Both the position numbers and the translations under genes were made by a program. Source: Chloroflexota bacterium (GTDB lineage Bacteria > Chloroflexota > Anaerolineae > Anaerolineales > Villigracilaceae). Taken from it: DNA of 64,000 nt. Numbering within the stretch: position 1 is the first letter of the stretch; the number at the start of each line of letters is the position of its first letter. The stretch covers positions 1 through 64,000 of the forward strand of contig JACRBJ010000058.1 of assembly GCA_016234555.1 (NCBI GenBank). Direction: 5' to 3'. Below are positions 8,264-17,276 of this stretch, piece by piece. Below the pieces are notes generated by a model, which worked only from the letters and a program-made list of their open reading frames with translations, did no database searches and was not told the origin of the DNA.

Positions 8264-9349
8264 TTATTTTCCATCTCCCGGCACAAGCCCAAGTTTGCGG
8301 GCTTCCTCCAAAGAGATGACATCCGAGGAGACTGGCTTGTTGCCGTGCTTTTCCGCAGCCTGGTCCCAGAAATCGTCCACGTTGCTGGCTTGTTTCTTTT
8401 TCTTCTCCGCATCCTTCAGCAACGCCTCCATCTCAGGGGCGGGAGCGGCAGCGGCAAGTTTCTCGGCGGGCTTTTGCGCAATTTGAGTCTGGGCGGCGGC
8501 AGTGGCGGGAACATCCTTTGCGGGCGTCAATTGTAATTCGCCCGTCACGCCCATCGACTTGAGGGATTTTTCGACCTGTCCCCGCATGGCAAGCAGGGAA
8601 GCCAGGGTTTCGAGGACGCGGTCCTGGTTGGCAAGTCCATTCCCTGCCACGAGCAGGGCATAAAGCGGGGTGACAGGGACGAAGAGCAGGTCGTGGTCTC
8701 CCCCGGTAAAGACATGATAGGAGTTGAATGATTCCTGGTGGTTGTGCCGCGCGACCTTCAGGCTGATGTTGTGGATCGCCATCAGGGTGGAAATGAGGGA
8801 AACCTCCATGCTGTCATCGCGGAGTTTGCCTGTACGCGCCTGCACCAGTCCGCGCTCGTTGAGCAAAAAGACCGCATCGGCATTGACATCCTGCCTGAAA
8901 TTGGCAAGCAGGTCCGAGACCCTGGCGTGGCGTTCCTCCTCCTTGCCCACCAGCTTTTCAGGAGGAAAGATGGTTTGCACAAGCCCAAGCCCACGCTCCA
9001 CCACGTCCAGAAAATCCGCCAGCGGGATCGGTTTATCGAAGACCGCCAGCGCGCCAGCATTGAGGATTTCCTCGCGCACCTTGCGATCGGTGATTCCGCT
9101 GATAAGCACCACCTTCACTTCCGGGTAACGCGCCCGCACCTTGTGCATCAACTCGATGCCGCTCATGCCGGGCAACTTGTAATCGGAAACAAGCAAATCG
9201 ACCCTGGTCCTTGCCGAATGAAGCAAAGCCTCTTCGCCGGAAGGAGCTTCGAATATCTTGATTTCCGGCTTCTTAAGCGTATCCAGCGTGGAGCGCAAAA
9301 GTCGCAGGATGTCTCGCTGGTCGTCCACGAGCAAAATGTTTCGGTCCAT
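8264..9349 (-). CDS. Response regulator fused to a roadblock/LC7-like domain
   Basis: The receiver domain (residues 1-125) has acidic pair Asp9-Asp10 (ILLVDDQRD), phosphoacceptor Asp56 (LLVSDYKLPGMSGIEL), and Lys106 in VFDKP. Residues about 150-275 form a roadblock/LC7-like domain (DVNADAVFLLNERGLVQA, SLISTLMAIHNISLKV, LLFVPVTPLYALLVAGNG). The tail is Ala/Lys-rich. Roadblock domains usually partner small GTPases. No kinase is adjacent. The ATG at 9349 starts the receiver domain directly; an upstream in-frame ATG would overlap the ABC gene by 30 codons. It follows the OppF-like gene by 7 bases, so co-transcription is likely. Confidence 0.85.
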   Translation of the reverse strand: MDRNILLVDDQRDILRLLRSTLDTLKKPEIKIFEAPSGEEALLHSARTRVDLLVSDYKLPGMSGIELMHKVRARYPEVKVVLISGITDRKVREEILNAGALAVFDKPIPLADFLDVVERGLGLVQTIFPPEKLVGKEEERHARVSDLLANFRQDVNADAVFLLNERGLVQARTGKLRDDSMEVSLISTLMAIHNISLKVARHNHQESFNSYHVFTGGDHDLLFVPVTPLYALLVAGNGLANQDRVLETLASLLAMRGQVEKSLKSMGVTGELQLTPAKDVPATAAAQTQIAQKPAEKLAAAAPAPEMEALLKDAEKKKKQASNVDDFWDQAAEKHGNKPVSSDVISLEEARKLGLVPGDGK

Positions 9350-9356
9350 AATCAAC

Positions 9357-10349
9357 CTACTTCGCCATCCAACATGCCACCCAGTGACCGGGCTTGGCTT
9401 CGCGGAATTCAGGCTCCTGCTCGGAGCAAATCTTTTCTGCAATCGGGCATCGCGGATGGAAGCGGCAGCCCTTGGGCGGGTTGAGCGGACTTGGCACGTC
9501 GCCTTTGAGAATCTCGCGAGCTCGCTTGAGCTTCGGGTCGGGAACCGGAATAGCGGTCATCAACGCCCTGGTATAGGGATGCAAAGGCTCCTTGAAAAGG
9601 TCGTCGCGGGTGGTCAATTCGACCATTTTGCCTAGGTACATCACCGCCACACGGTCCGAGATGTGTTCGACCACGCTCAGGTTGTGGGCGATGAAAAGAT
9701 AGGTTAGCCCGAATTCCTTTTGCAGGTCCTTCAAAATATTCAATACCTGCGACTGGATGGAAACATCGAGCGCGGAGACGGGTTCATCGCAGACGATGAA
9801 GTTCGGACGCAGGGCAAGCGCGCGGGCAATACCGATGCGCTGGCGTTGTCCGCCGGAGAATTCATGCGGATAACGGCGGGCATGATAATCCTCCAGCCCC
9901 ACCTTCTTGAGCGTGTCGATCATCAGATCGTACCGCTCCTGGCGGGTGCCGATGTTGTGGATGTGCAGACCCTCCATCACCGATTCGCCAATCGGCACAC
10001 GCGGGTCGAGCGAGGCATACGGGTCCTGGAAAATGATCTGCATGTGGCGGCGGACATCCTTCAAATCCCTGCCGCGCAATTTCAGGACATCCTTGTCGTC
10101 ATAATGAACGGACCCCGAAGTCGGTTCGATCAACCTCAGCATGGAACGCCCGATGGTGGTCTTGCCGCAGCCCGATTCACCGACCATGCCGAGGGTCTCG
10201 CCTTTTTGGACGTTAAACGAAACGTTATCCACCGCCTTGACCCAATTCACCACGCGCTGCATCAACCCGGCGCGCACCGGGAAATATTTGACCAAATTTC
10301 TAACTTCAACCAGGTCTTCCGCCTTGTGCAATTCTGCTGTTTGACTCAT
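9357..10349 (-). CDS. Peptide/nickel ABC transporter ATP-binding protein (OppF/DppF type)
   Basis: This cytoplasmic ATPase energises peptide uptake. The 330-residue protein has Walker [13 protein letters not shown]-loop [11 protein letters not shown], signature [15 protein letters not shown], Walker [13 protein letters not shown] and a switch His in FIAHNLSVV. The OppF-type C-terminal extension is present ([15 protein letters not shown]), with the Cys pattern of the oligopeptide family. The start at 10349 (MSQTAELHK) has a GGAG ribosome site. It follows the OppD-like gene and probably forms a heterodimer with it. Confidence 0.93.
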   Translation of the reverse strand: MSQTAELHKAEDLVEVRNLVKYFPVRAGLMQRVVNWVKAVDNVSFNVQKGETLGMVGESGCGKTTIGRSMLRLIEPTSGSVHYDDKDVLKLRGRDLKDVRRHMQIIFQDPYASLDPRVPIGESVMEGLHIHNIGTRQERYDLMIDTLKKVGLEDYHARRYPHEFSGGQRQRIGIARALALRPNFIVCDEPVSALDVSIQSQVLNILKDLQKEFGLTYLFIAHNLSVVEHISDRVAVMYLGKMVELTTRDDLFKEPLHPYTRALMTAIPVPDPKLKRAREILKGDVPSPLNPPKGCRFHPRCPIAEKICSEQEPEFREAKPGHWVACWMAK

Positions 10350-10369
10350 AAGTATGGGCTCCGGAAAAA

Positions 10370-11395
10370 TTACTTCGCCTTCAAGGGCGCTTGATGTCCA
10401 TCGGCGTTTTGATACAGCCAGCAACGCACCAGGTGACCCGGAGCGGCATCCGCAAGAGGCGGCTTCTTATCGGTACAAATGGCAAGACCGTACTTTTCGC
10501 GGGCGGCGCAACGCGGCGCGAAGCGGCAACCAGGCGGCAGGTTGACCAGGTTTGGCACCGAGCCGGGAATCACATCCAGACGCTCCTTGAGTTGCCCCAA
10601 AACTGGGATGGAACCAATCAGACCCTGGGTGTAGGGATGCAATGGCTGTTCAAACAACGGATTTACATCCGCCTGCTCGACGATCTCGCCCGCATACATC
10701 ACCGCCACGCGCTCCGCCATTTCAGCCACCACGCCGAGGTCGTGCGTGATCAAAATGACGGACGTGTTCATCTTCGCGCGCAGGTCGCGCATCAAATCCA
10801 AAATCTGCGCCTGGATGGTTACGTCCAGCGCGGTGGTGGGTTCGTCCGCGATCAACAGCTCAGGCACGCAAGCCAGCGCCATCGCGATCATCACACGCTG
10901 CGCCATGCCGCCCGAAAGTTCATGCGGATACGCCTCGGCGCGGCGTTCGGCATCGGGAATGCCAACCATTTTCAAGAGTTCAATGGCGCGCGCCTTGCCT
11001 GCATCCCTGCCAAAGTCCTTGTGGATGTTAAGCACTTCCGCAATCTGGTCATTCACTTTAAAGACGGGATTCAACGCCGTCTGCGGCTGTTGAAAGATCA
11101 TCGAGATCCTGTCGCCGCGCACTTTGGTCATTTCATCTTCGGAAAAAGCGAGAAGGTTTTTTCCATCCAGCAATATTTCCCCTTCGGTGATTTTACCGGG
11201 CGGCGCAATCAAGCGCATGATCGAAAGCGACGTGACGCTTTTGCCGCAGCCCGACTCACCGACGAGCCCCAACACTTCGCCGGGGTAGACCTCGAAATTC
11301 ACGCCATCCACAGCGCTGACCACGCCATCCTCCGTATAAAAATACGTCTTTAGATTGCGAACTTCCAACAAAGGCTTTTGATCGGTCTTTGCCAC
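10370..11395 (-). CDS. Peptide ABC transporter ATP-binding protein (OppD/DppD type)
   Basis: The 341-residue ATPase shows Walker [15 protein letters not shown]-loop [12 protein letters not shown], signature [15 protein letters not shown], Walker [13 protein letters not shown] and H-loop LITHDLGVV. The C-terminal oligopeptide-type extension includes [10 protein letters not shown]. The D-type partner is recognised by GGM in the signature and the [20 protein letters not shown] block. It lies 20 bases upstream of the F-type gene. Together they are the second ATPase pair in this locus, but no permeases are next to them. Confidence 0.93.
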   Translation of the reverse strand: MAKTDQKPLLEVRNLKTYFYTEDGVVSAVDGVNFEVYPGEVLGLVGESGCGKSVTSLSIMRLIAPPGKITEGEILLDGKNLLAFSEDEMTKVRGDRISMIFQQPQTALNPVFKVNDQIAEVLNIHKDFGRDAGKARAIELLKMVGIPDAERRAEAYPHELSGGMAQRVMIAMALACVPELLIADEPTTALDVTIQAQILDLMRDLRAKMNTSVILITHDLGVVAEMAERVAVMYAGEIVEQADVNPLFEQPLHPYTQGLIGSIPVLGQLKERLDVIPGSVPNLVNLPPGCRFAPRCAAREKYGLAICTDKKPPLADAAPGHLVRCWLYQNADGHQAPLKAK

Positions 11396-11454
11396 ATTCG
11401 GCTCCTGAATTGAGAATTGGCTTATTATACTTCGTCTGCAAACAATTTCGGCTC

Positions 11455-11528
11455 GTAGTTGCGACCTCAGTCGCTCTCTAGCCTGTAAAACACGACTACA
11501 CCTTTCCTGACGGACGGCGTCAGGAAAG
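11455..11528. repeat. Nested palindromes between peptide-transport genes
   Basis: GCGAC/GTCGC closes a small hairpin at 11461-11474. GTAGTTG near 11455 and CGACTAC near 11493 can pair around it. A perfect 10-bp stem follows (11502-11511 with 11519-11528, CTTTCCTGAC). There is no clear T-tract on either strand, so this looks more like a REP-like palindromic element than a terminator. It fills most of the 170-base gap between the binding-protein gene and the OppD-like gene. Confidence 0.5.
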
Positions 11529-11566
11529 TCGTCACTTCGAAGTCAAAATAAAAACTGCCAAAAAGG

Positions 11567-13480
11567 TCATGGTGCAGGGCTGGCATTGGATGGCGCTCCG
11601 TATAAGCCAGCCCAGCCGTTCAAAATATTCGGTGCAGGGTATGAAAGATTGCGATACACGTCCGTCCGCGTCAATGTGAAAAGGGGAAGCAACGGCAATT
11701 CGGATGACAATGCGGATTCGATCTGCGCGACAGCCTGACGCGCCGCTTCGGGCTTCGTCTCCGCTTCGAGCACTTCGCACACCACCCCAAGCCTGTCACT
11801 GGTATACAGGAAGCGATTCTCCCCGCCGAACCAATCGCACAAATACGCAGGGTATTCGCTCAGTCGCCAGCCGGTCAATGCCATGTCATATTTCTGCGAG
11901 CTGTAGACAGCGTAGACAATGTCGTCAAGGGTGACTTCCCGCACAGCAAAGGGAACACCAATATACTGCGCCTGTTCGGCAATGTGTTTCGCGGCGGCAT
12001 AACGCAGGGCATCCTCATCTTGTGACGGCGCAAGCAATGTGACCTTTGGGAAAGCCTCGCCATTCGAGGACATCAGGTTCTGTCCCGCACGCGTCGCGTC
12101 CGTGCCAGGTTCCTGACTCCATGAATAGCCGGCGTCTTTCAAACGCGACACGGCATACGCCACCCGCGCAGCCTTGTCCATGCCGGCGCAGGGGTCTTTC
12201 AGGTTTGGGTCATGCCATTGTTTCGACAATACGAACGAATCGAGAGGAGAAGCCTTGCCCTGCAAAATTTCTGTTGCCAACTTGTCGCGGTCGATCATGC
12301 AGGAGAGAGCGGAGCGGAGCGCCGGGTCGGCGAGATAAACATTCAACGGGTTGAAGACGAGGAAGCGAGCACTGTTCGTAGGATTGTATTTCGCTTCGGC
12401 GGGAACGTTGCTGAGCGGCGAAAGGATGAAGTCCACTTCGTTGTTTTGAAAGGCGGTCAAAGCCGCGCTTTCATCCTTGAAGAAACGATATGAAGCGCGG
12501 TCAAAATTCGGCGTGTCAAAGAGGAAGTCAGGGTTGACCTGGCTTACCCAGATTTCACCTTTTTGCACGGCAGGCATCCATGTGCCGAGAGTCGGCTCTG
12601 CTTCGTCACCCGCAAGATGCAGGACTTCCTGCGCCGACTTGACCTGCGCTTCGTAATCTTCGAGCAGGTTCTCCAGCGTGGCTTCAAGGTAAGTCACCTC
12701 GCCCTGTATCCGGGTGTAATCGCCTTCGGTTTTTCGGTTTTGCAACCCGCTGACCCTGAGCGAAGTTACCTGCGCGGTCAAGTCTTCGAGGTCGACCCGT
12801 GCCACTTCCAGCCTGGCGCGGGTCTCGGCAATCTCTGCTCGCAAGGTTTCATTGGGAAGGCTTTCCGAGGTTTTTTGCACCACGGATTCCCAAAATGCTT
12901 TTTGCGCGATGGGAGCCTGCAAAACGCCATACTGCCAGACTCCCATGTTCGGCTTTTGCTTGAAGATGAATTTCACCGTCGATGGGTCAACGGCTTCGGC
13001 GCGGGCGAGGTAATTGCGCGGGAAAAATTCACCCCAGTCGTAGCCGAACTCGAAGGCGAGGACGGTGTTAGTGGTGAAGGCAACGTCTTCGGCGGTGAAC
13101 GGGGAGCCATCCGTCCATTTGAGGTCTGCGCGGAGTTTGACGGTGGCGGAATAGCCGTCGCCGTCTTGAGTCACTTCGGAGGGGAACCCGTCAGCGGCAA
13201 GCGGCTGGAGGGAGGAATCGACGGGCGAGAGCTGGTACAGGCGCGGATGGGCTTCGCCGAACAGGGCGCGGTTTGCGTAAGTCGAACCTGACCCATCGAA
13301 CAGTTCCCAAACGTTGACGGGTTGTATTTCGCCGATCAATGCAAATCGAATCTCCGGGGCGTGCGTGGGCGGCGGGACCTCCGTCGGGGTGGGAAAGCTG
13401 ACAGGAACAGGGTCAGCTTGGGGGACGCAGGCAGAAAGCCAAAGGGCAAGAAAAAGCCCAAAGCGGAGGAAACGTCTCAT
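11567..13480 (-). CDS. Peptide-binding lipoprotein (SBP family 5) with coiled-coil insertion
   Basis: The lipoprotein signal peptide ends in LWLSAC (Cys18) and is followed by a Pro/Thr spacer. SBP_bac_5 features appear in normal order: ATVKLRADLKWTDGSPFTAEDV, then the C-lobe ALRSALSCMIDRDKLATEIL. Between them, about residues 207-290 form a long charged helix region (ETLRAEIAETRARLEVAR, QGEVTYLEATLENLLEDYE) that looks like a two-stranded coiled coil and is not part of the usual fold. The start at 13480 overlaps the previous stop as TAATG, so the two genes are translationally coupled. Substrate unknown; peptide is presumed from family and context. Confidence 0.85.
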   Translation of the reverse strand: MRRFLRFGLFLALWLSACVPQADPVPVSFPTPTEVPPPTHAPEIRFALIGEIQPVNVWELFDGSGSTYANRALFGEAHPRLYQLSPVDSSLQPLAADGFPSEVTQDGDGYSATVKLRADLKWTDGSPFTAEDVAFTTNTVLAFEFGYDWGEFFPRNYLARAEAVDPSTVKFIFKQKPNMGVWQYGVLQAPIAQKAFWESVVQKTSESLPNETLRAEIAETRARLEVARVDLEDLTAQVTSLRVSGLQNRKTEGDYTRIQGEVTYLEATLENLLEDYEAQVKSAQEVLHLAGDEAEPTLGTWMPAVQKGEIWVSQVNPDFLFDTPNFDRASYRFFKDESAALTAFQNNEVDFILSPLSNVPAEAKYNPTNSARFLVFNPLNVYLADPALRSALSCMIDRDKLATEILQGKASPLDSFVLSKQWHDPNLKDPCAGMDKAARVAYAVSRLKDAGYSWSQEPGTDATRAGQNLMSSNGEAFPKVTLLAPSQDEDALRYAAAKHIAEQAQYIGVPFAVREVTLDDIVYAVYSSQKYDMALTGWRLSEYPAYLCDWFGGENRFLYTSDRLGVVCEVLEAETKPEAARQAVAQIESALSSELPLLPLFTLTRTDVYRNLSYPAPNILNGWAGLYGAPSNASPAP

Positions 13481-15432
13481 TAATTCTGGCAAGCCTCGCC
13501 CACGTCCACTGATTCGATATTCCAAAGCGGATTGGCGGTCGGGTCGAGTTCAAAGTTGCAGAGGTCGGGGCGCGTGGCGGCAATCCGCAGGCGGTAGTAA
13601 AGCGGAATGGCTGGAAGCTCACTGGCAAAAAGCGTCTGCGTGCGGTAATAGGACTCGATATAGGACGGCTCGTCGGGCAGGGCAAGCTGGGCGGCGCGAC
13701 AGGCGGCATCGTACTCGTCGTTCTTGTAACCCGTGACGTTGGTGCCGATCCATGCGTTGGAAGCGTTGGGGATTTCGGCGGTGGTAAACCAGCGGCAAGG
13801 AGGCTCGATACCGTTGACGCCCATCGCATATTCGATGAGGTCGAAGCGCCGACCGAACAGCAAGCCGCTGGGTCCAGCCGAGTAGAGGTCGTTCTGGGTA
13901 AAGTATTGCGCGTTGACGCCGATGCCACATTGCGCGAGCGACTGGACGAGGATGTCCGTCACCTGGCGGCGCTGGCTGGCGGTGGTGGTGTAGTAATTCA
14001 GCAAAAGCGGCGTTCCAGCGGCAACGTTCTTGACCGTGACCGCAACCAGCGGCGTGGCGGAGTCGCCGTCGGTGTCGCGCCAGCCAGCCTGCTCCAACAG
14101 CGACCTGCCGACGGATGGGTCGAAGGGAATGGGGTCGATGTTCGGGTCATACAACGGATGCTCGACGGGAAGATAGGTCAACGGGACGGTGGTTCGTCCC
14201 AGCAGGACGTTGTTCACAACCGACTGGCGGTCGAGACAATGGGCAATGCCCCGGCGGGTGTGCGCATCGGAGAAAATATCCTGGCGGTCCTGTTGATTAG
14301 CCGTGTTGTAGCCGTCGTCATACGTGGCGGGGTTTGTGCCGATGCCAAGCCATTCGATGGTCATGCCCGGCGTGAAGAAGGCTTGCGCCTGTTCGGCGTC
14401 CTGCATTTCCTGCAACAGGCTCGCCTGTCCGTCGAGTCGGATGGTTGGGTCGAGGATGTCGCAGCGTCCGGCGATCAATTCGCTGACGGCGGTGTTCGGG
14501 TCGGCGATGAAGCGGAAGGAAAGCGTGTCGATCTTCGGGAAGCCCTCGGCGGCGCGGAAATAATACGGGTTCTTGACCAGGGTGATGTGGTCCTGAGCCG
14601 CCCACTCCTGCACCATGTACGGTCCCCAGCCGACGGGCGCGCGCGCCGCGATTTCAGTGGTCGGCAACTGCGCGGCTGGAATCTCGCTCCACAGATGTTC
14701 CGGCGCGGGAGTCCAGAAGTTGGTAGCATACGCGGGGTCGACGAAGCCGGGCTTGCCCCACCATTGGACGGTCTGGTCGTCGGTGGCTTCGTAGGTTTGT
14801 GTGCGATCCAATAAATATGTGTTCGCAACGACGCTTGGGTCGGATGCAAGCTTGTAGGCGAAGACAGAATCACTCGACTTGAGCGGCGTGCCATCAGACC
14901 AGGACAGGTCTTCACGCAAGTGGAAGTTGACGATCATCTGGTCCAGCTCGAGCGGGGTCGAACCGTCGTAGGTGATGACGCAGTCGTCGGCGCGGCAGCC
15001 GGCGGGACGGACTTTGATTCCCTGCTTGAGCGGGACGACGTTTCCATCCGCATCGACAATCTGGTCGCCATCCTGGATCGGCGCCTTGACGATTTGCGCG
15101 TCGCCGTTTTCAAGGGACGGCAGTTGGGTCAGGATGACGGGCTGGTATCCATACCCAATCGTGTCGATGGGTCCATCGTTGACGGCAGCCAGCACGCTGC
15201 GGGCGGCAGCATTCAATTCGCCAAAGGGATAGAGGGTGGTGGGTTCCTGTCCGAGACAGATGGTCAGCGATTTCGGCTCGACAACCGCAGTCGGGGCGAC
15301 GAAAATTTCCGCCGAGGGCGTGACCGTGACTTCAGGTCCGGACAGAGATGAGGGGAGTCCGCAGGCAACGGCGGCGAGCAGAAGAATGAATAGAAAAACG
15401 GTGAATGCCGCAAGTCTTTTGAATGGTTTCAT
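13480..15432 (-). CDS. Peptide-binding lipoprotein (SBP family 5)
   Basis: The 650-residue protein starts MKPFKRLAAFTVFLFILL with lipobox AVAC. SBP_bac_5 elements run in the usual order: SLTICLGQEPTTLYPF, FHLREDLSWSDGTPLKSSDSV, VGWGPYMVQEW, FADAHTRRGIAHCLDRQSV-like RRGIAHCLDRQSVV, and a C-lobe ending WNIESVDVGE. A central region with extra Asp/Gly and two Cys (AGCRADDCVI) lies in the N-lobe. The ATG at 15432 has an AAAGGAC ribosome site. It is immediately upstream of, and coupled to, a second binding-protein gene. The cytochrome c gene lies just upstream, with a hairpin between. Confidence 0.88.
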   Translation of the reverse strand: MKPFKRLAAFTVFLFILLLAAVACGLPSSLSGPEVTVTPSAEIFVAPTAVVEPKSLTICLGQEPTTLYPFGELNAAARSVLAAVNDGPIDTIGYGYQPVILTQLPSLENGDAQIVKAPIQDGDQIVDADGNVVPLKQGIKVRPAGCRADDCVITYDGSTPLELDQMIVNFHLREDLSWSDGTPLKSSDSVFAYKLASDPSVVANTYLLDRTQTYEATDDQTVQWWGKPGFVDPAYATNFWTPAPEHLWSEIPAAQLPTTEIAARAPVGWGPYMVQEWAAQDHITLVKNPYYFRAAEGFPKIDTLSFRFIADPNTAVSELIAGRCDILDPTIRLDGQASLLQEMQDAEQAQAFFTPGMTIEWLGIGTNPATYDDGYNTANQQDRQDIFSDAHTRRGIAHCLDRQSVVNNVLLGRTTVPLTYLPVEHPLYDPNIDPIPFDPSVGRSLLEQAGWRDTDGDSATPLVAVTVKNVAAGTPLLLNYYTTTASQRRQVTDILVQSLAQCGIGVNAQYFTQNDLYSAGPSGLLFGRRFDLIEYAMGVNGIEPPCRWFTTAEIPNASNAWIGTNVTGYKNDEYDAACRAAQLALPDEPSYIESYYRTQTLFASELPAIPLYYRLRIAATRPDLCNFELDPTANPLWNIESVDVGEACQN

Positions 15433-15476
15433 GGGAATGTCCTTTGTTGGGGAAAACATAAGCCAATTATACAAGC

Positions 15477-15519
15477 AAACAGGTGGCAGTCACTTTTTGA
15501 AAGCGGCTGTCACCTGTTT
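15477..15519 (-). terminator. Imperfect hairpin between cytochrome c and binding-protein genes
   Basis: Arms AAACAGGTGGCAG (from 15477) and CTGTCACCTGTTT (ending 15519) pair with one or two mismatches around a T-rich loop. On the minus strand the stem ends in CCTGTTT followed by GCTTGT, a weak T-tract. It may end or attenuate the permease-cytochrome transcript before the next binding-protein gene. Confidence 0.5.
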
Positions 15520-15532
15520 CAGATAAAGCCCG

Positions 15533-16213
15533 TCATTTTTTTCTAAAAGCCCACAACAGGATAAAGAGCGGCGCCAGAGCAATGAATCCGACAAGAAGCA
15601 ACAAGGCAAGCGACGGTCTTTCAGCAGGGGACTGAACAGACTGCGGAGTTGGTTCAGCCGCCGGCGGGATGCCAACTGAAATCAATGTAGCGTTGGATCC
15701 GTTCAAATCGTCTCTGGAATTCCACAGGTTGTTTTCTCGCAGGAGGAAAGCAGTCACTTGCCAAGCTTCATCGTCGGTGAGACTGCCGGGCTTCCAGAAG
15801 GGCATGGTGACGAAGATGTAGGAACGCAAAGCCTGGGCATCAGGGAATTTCTGCAATGTCCCGGCACCGATGACTGGTGGAATGGTCTTCGGCAGGGTAA
15901 ATCCATTTTCATACGGACGCTCCCCATGACAGCCTGAATTCCAGCAGTTTCGATCTTCTTCAGGGTAGGTTTGTTTGAATTCCTCGGTGAGTCCCTGTCC
16001 GCGGTCACCGTGACAGGGAAGGCAGGCAAGCCAGTACACCTGCGCGCCCTTGTCCGCCTGGGATGGTTCGGCTGGGAGCGTTGGCTCGGCGAGGCGGTCA
16101 GGCGTGGGCATGGTCTGGGCGGTAGCCGTGTCCATATTGAAGAATAGCCCCGCCGTAAGCAGGGCTATTCCAACACTGATGAGTAACAGTTGAAGGGGAA
16201 ATCTTCGTCGCAC
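15533..16213 (-). CDS. Membrane cytochrome c with CX2CH and CX4CH motifs
   Basis: From a GTG start at 16213, four bases after the permease stop, the protein has an N-terminal membrane anchor or signal (residues 6-24), a cytochrome c domain and a C-terminal transmembrane helix (LALLLLVGFIALAPLFILL). The heme site is CLPCH (64-68) with probable axial Met137 in TMPFW. A second motif CWNSGCH (90-96) has CX4CH spacing. The domain closely matches the N-terminus of the cytochrome fusion at 43677. An upstream ATG at 16270 would overlap the permease gene and adds no homologous sequence. Its place inside a peptide-transport run is odd. Electron partner unknown. Confidence 0.83.
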   Translation of the reverse strand: MRRRFPLQLLLISVGIALLTAGLFFNMDTATAQTMPTPDRLAEPTLPAEPSQADKGAQVYWLACLPCHGDRGQGLTEEFKQTYPEEDRNCWNSGCHGERPYENGFTLPKTIPPVIGAGTLQKFPDAQALRSYIFVTMPFWKPGSLTDDEAWQVTAFLLRENNLWNSRDDLNGSNATLISVGIPPAAEPTPQSVQSPAERPSLALLLLVGFIALAPLFILLWAFRKK

Positions 16214-16217
16214 GGAA

Positions 16218-17261
16218 CTAGGATTTTCCGCGCATGCGGGGGTCGAGCACGTCGCGCAGGGCATCGCCAACGAGGTTGAAGCCCATCACGTAAAGGATCA
16301 ACGTCAAGCCCGGCCAGACAATGATATACCAATATGTATCGAGACTGGTAATCCAGTTACGGGCAAAGGAAAGCACCTGTCCCCAGTCTGCATAACCGAC
16401 TTCTGTGCCGATGCCGAGGAAAGATAATGCCGCGAATGAAAGCACAACGTCACCCACAGCCAGTGAAGCCATCACCAGGGTTGGGAAAATGGCGTTGGGG
16501 ATGATGTGGCGGAAGAGGATGCGACTGTCCTTTACCCCAATGACACGCGCAGCCATGACGTAGTCGCGCTCCTTGATCGAGAGAATGTCGCCGCGAATAA
16601 TACGGGCATATTGCATCCAGCCAAACGTGATCAAGGCAATGATGGCTGGATACAAACTCTTTCCGATCTTGGGCGTCAGGATGGTTGCCAGGATCAATGC
16701 CGCAAGGATGAAGGGTAATGTCATGAAAACATCCACAATACGCATGATGAAATTATCCACCCAGCCGCCATAGTAGGCTGAGACGGAGCCAACGATGATA
16801 CCTATCAGAAAAGTGGCGATGGTTACCATCAAACCGGTGCGGAAAGCGGTGCGTGTACCCCAGATAATTCCGTAAAACACATCATATTGACCCTGCGAAG
16901 TGCCGAGAATATGCGTCCATTGATCGGTGCCCATGATCGGCTTCCACCAAAAGGGAAGTGGCGGGGCTTTGCTTTTCCAGACAGCTCCCATTGGTTGAGG
17001 TTCCGCTTTGAACCCATCGCGCGGAATTCTATACGGGTCCTTCCCGGTGACCGGCGGAGCAATCACCGGGGCCGCAAGGGCTATGAAAATAAAAAACCCA
17101 ATCAGTATAAAGCCCGCGACAGAGGCTGGCGTTTTAAGCAGCCCGGTTACAATGCGATAATTTTCCGGTCCAAGGAAACGCTCCACGCGACCGATATCGC
17201 GTACGGCGGCCGTCTCACGTAACAGGGTATTATCACCGCTGGGGGTAGTTGTTTCAGACAT
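16218..17261 (-). CDS. Peptide ABC transporter permease (OppC/DppC type)
   Basis: The 347-residue inner-membrane protein has about six transmembrane helices. The N-terminal extension and first helix (VAGFILIGFFIFIALAAPV) are typical of the C-type subunit. The cytoplasmic coupling motif is GWMQYARIIRGDILSIKERDYVMAARVIGV, a standard EAA loop. A periplasmic insertion around residues 75-115 (KDPYRIPRDGFKAEPQPMG...) precedes helix two. It follows the OppB-type gene by 15 bases. Together they form the only permease pair in this locus. Confidence 0.93.
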   Translation of the reverse strand: MSETTTPSGDNTLLRETAAVRDIGRVERFLGPENYRIVTGLLKTPASVAGFILIGFFIFIALAAPVIAPPVTGKDPYRIPRDGFKAEPQPMGAVWKSKAPPLPFWWKPIMGTDQWTHILGTSQGQYDVFYGIIWGTRTAFRTGLMVTIATFLIGIIVGSVSAYYGGWVDNFIMRIVDVFMTLPFILAALILATILTPKIGKSLYPAIIALITFGWMQYARIIRGDILSIKERDYVMAARVIGVKDSRILFRHIIPNAIFPTLVMASLAVGDVVLSFAALSFLGIGTEVGYADWGQVLSFARNWITSLDTYWYIIVWPGLTLILYVMGFNLVGDALRDVLDPRMRGKS

Positions 17262-17276
17262 AATGAGACTCCTTGC

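Noticed and set aside
6884..8536. 550-codon plus-strand frame opposite glmU
   Set aside because: It lies antisense to glmU and a tRNA, is His/Val/Asp-rich as expected of a reversed coding frame, and shows no domain.
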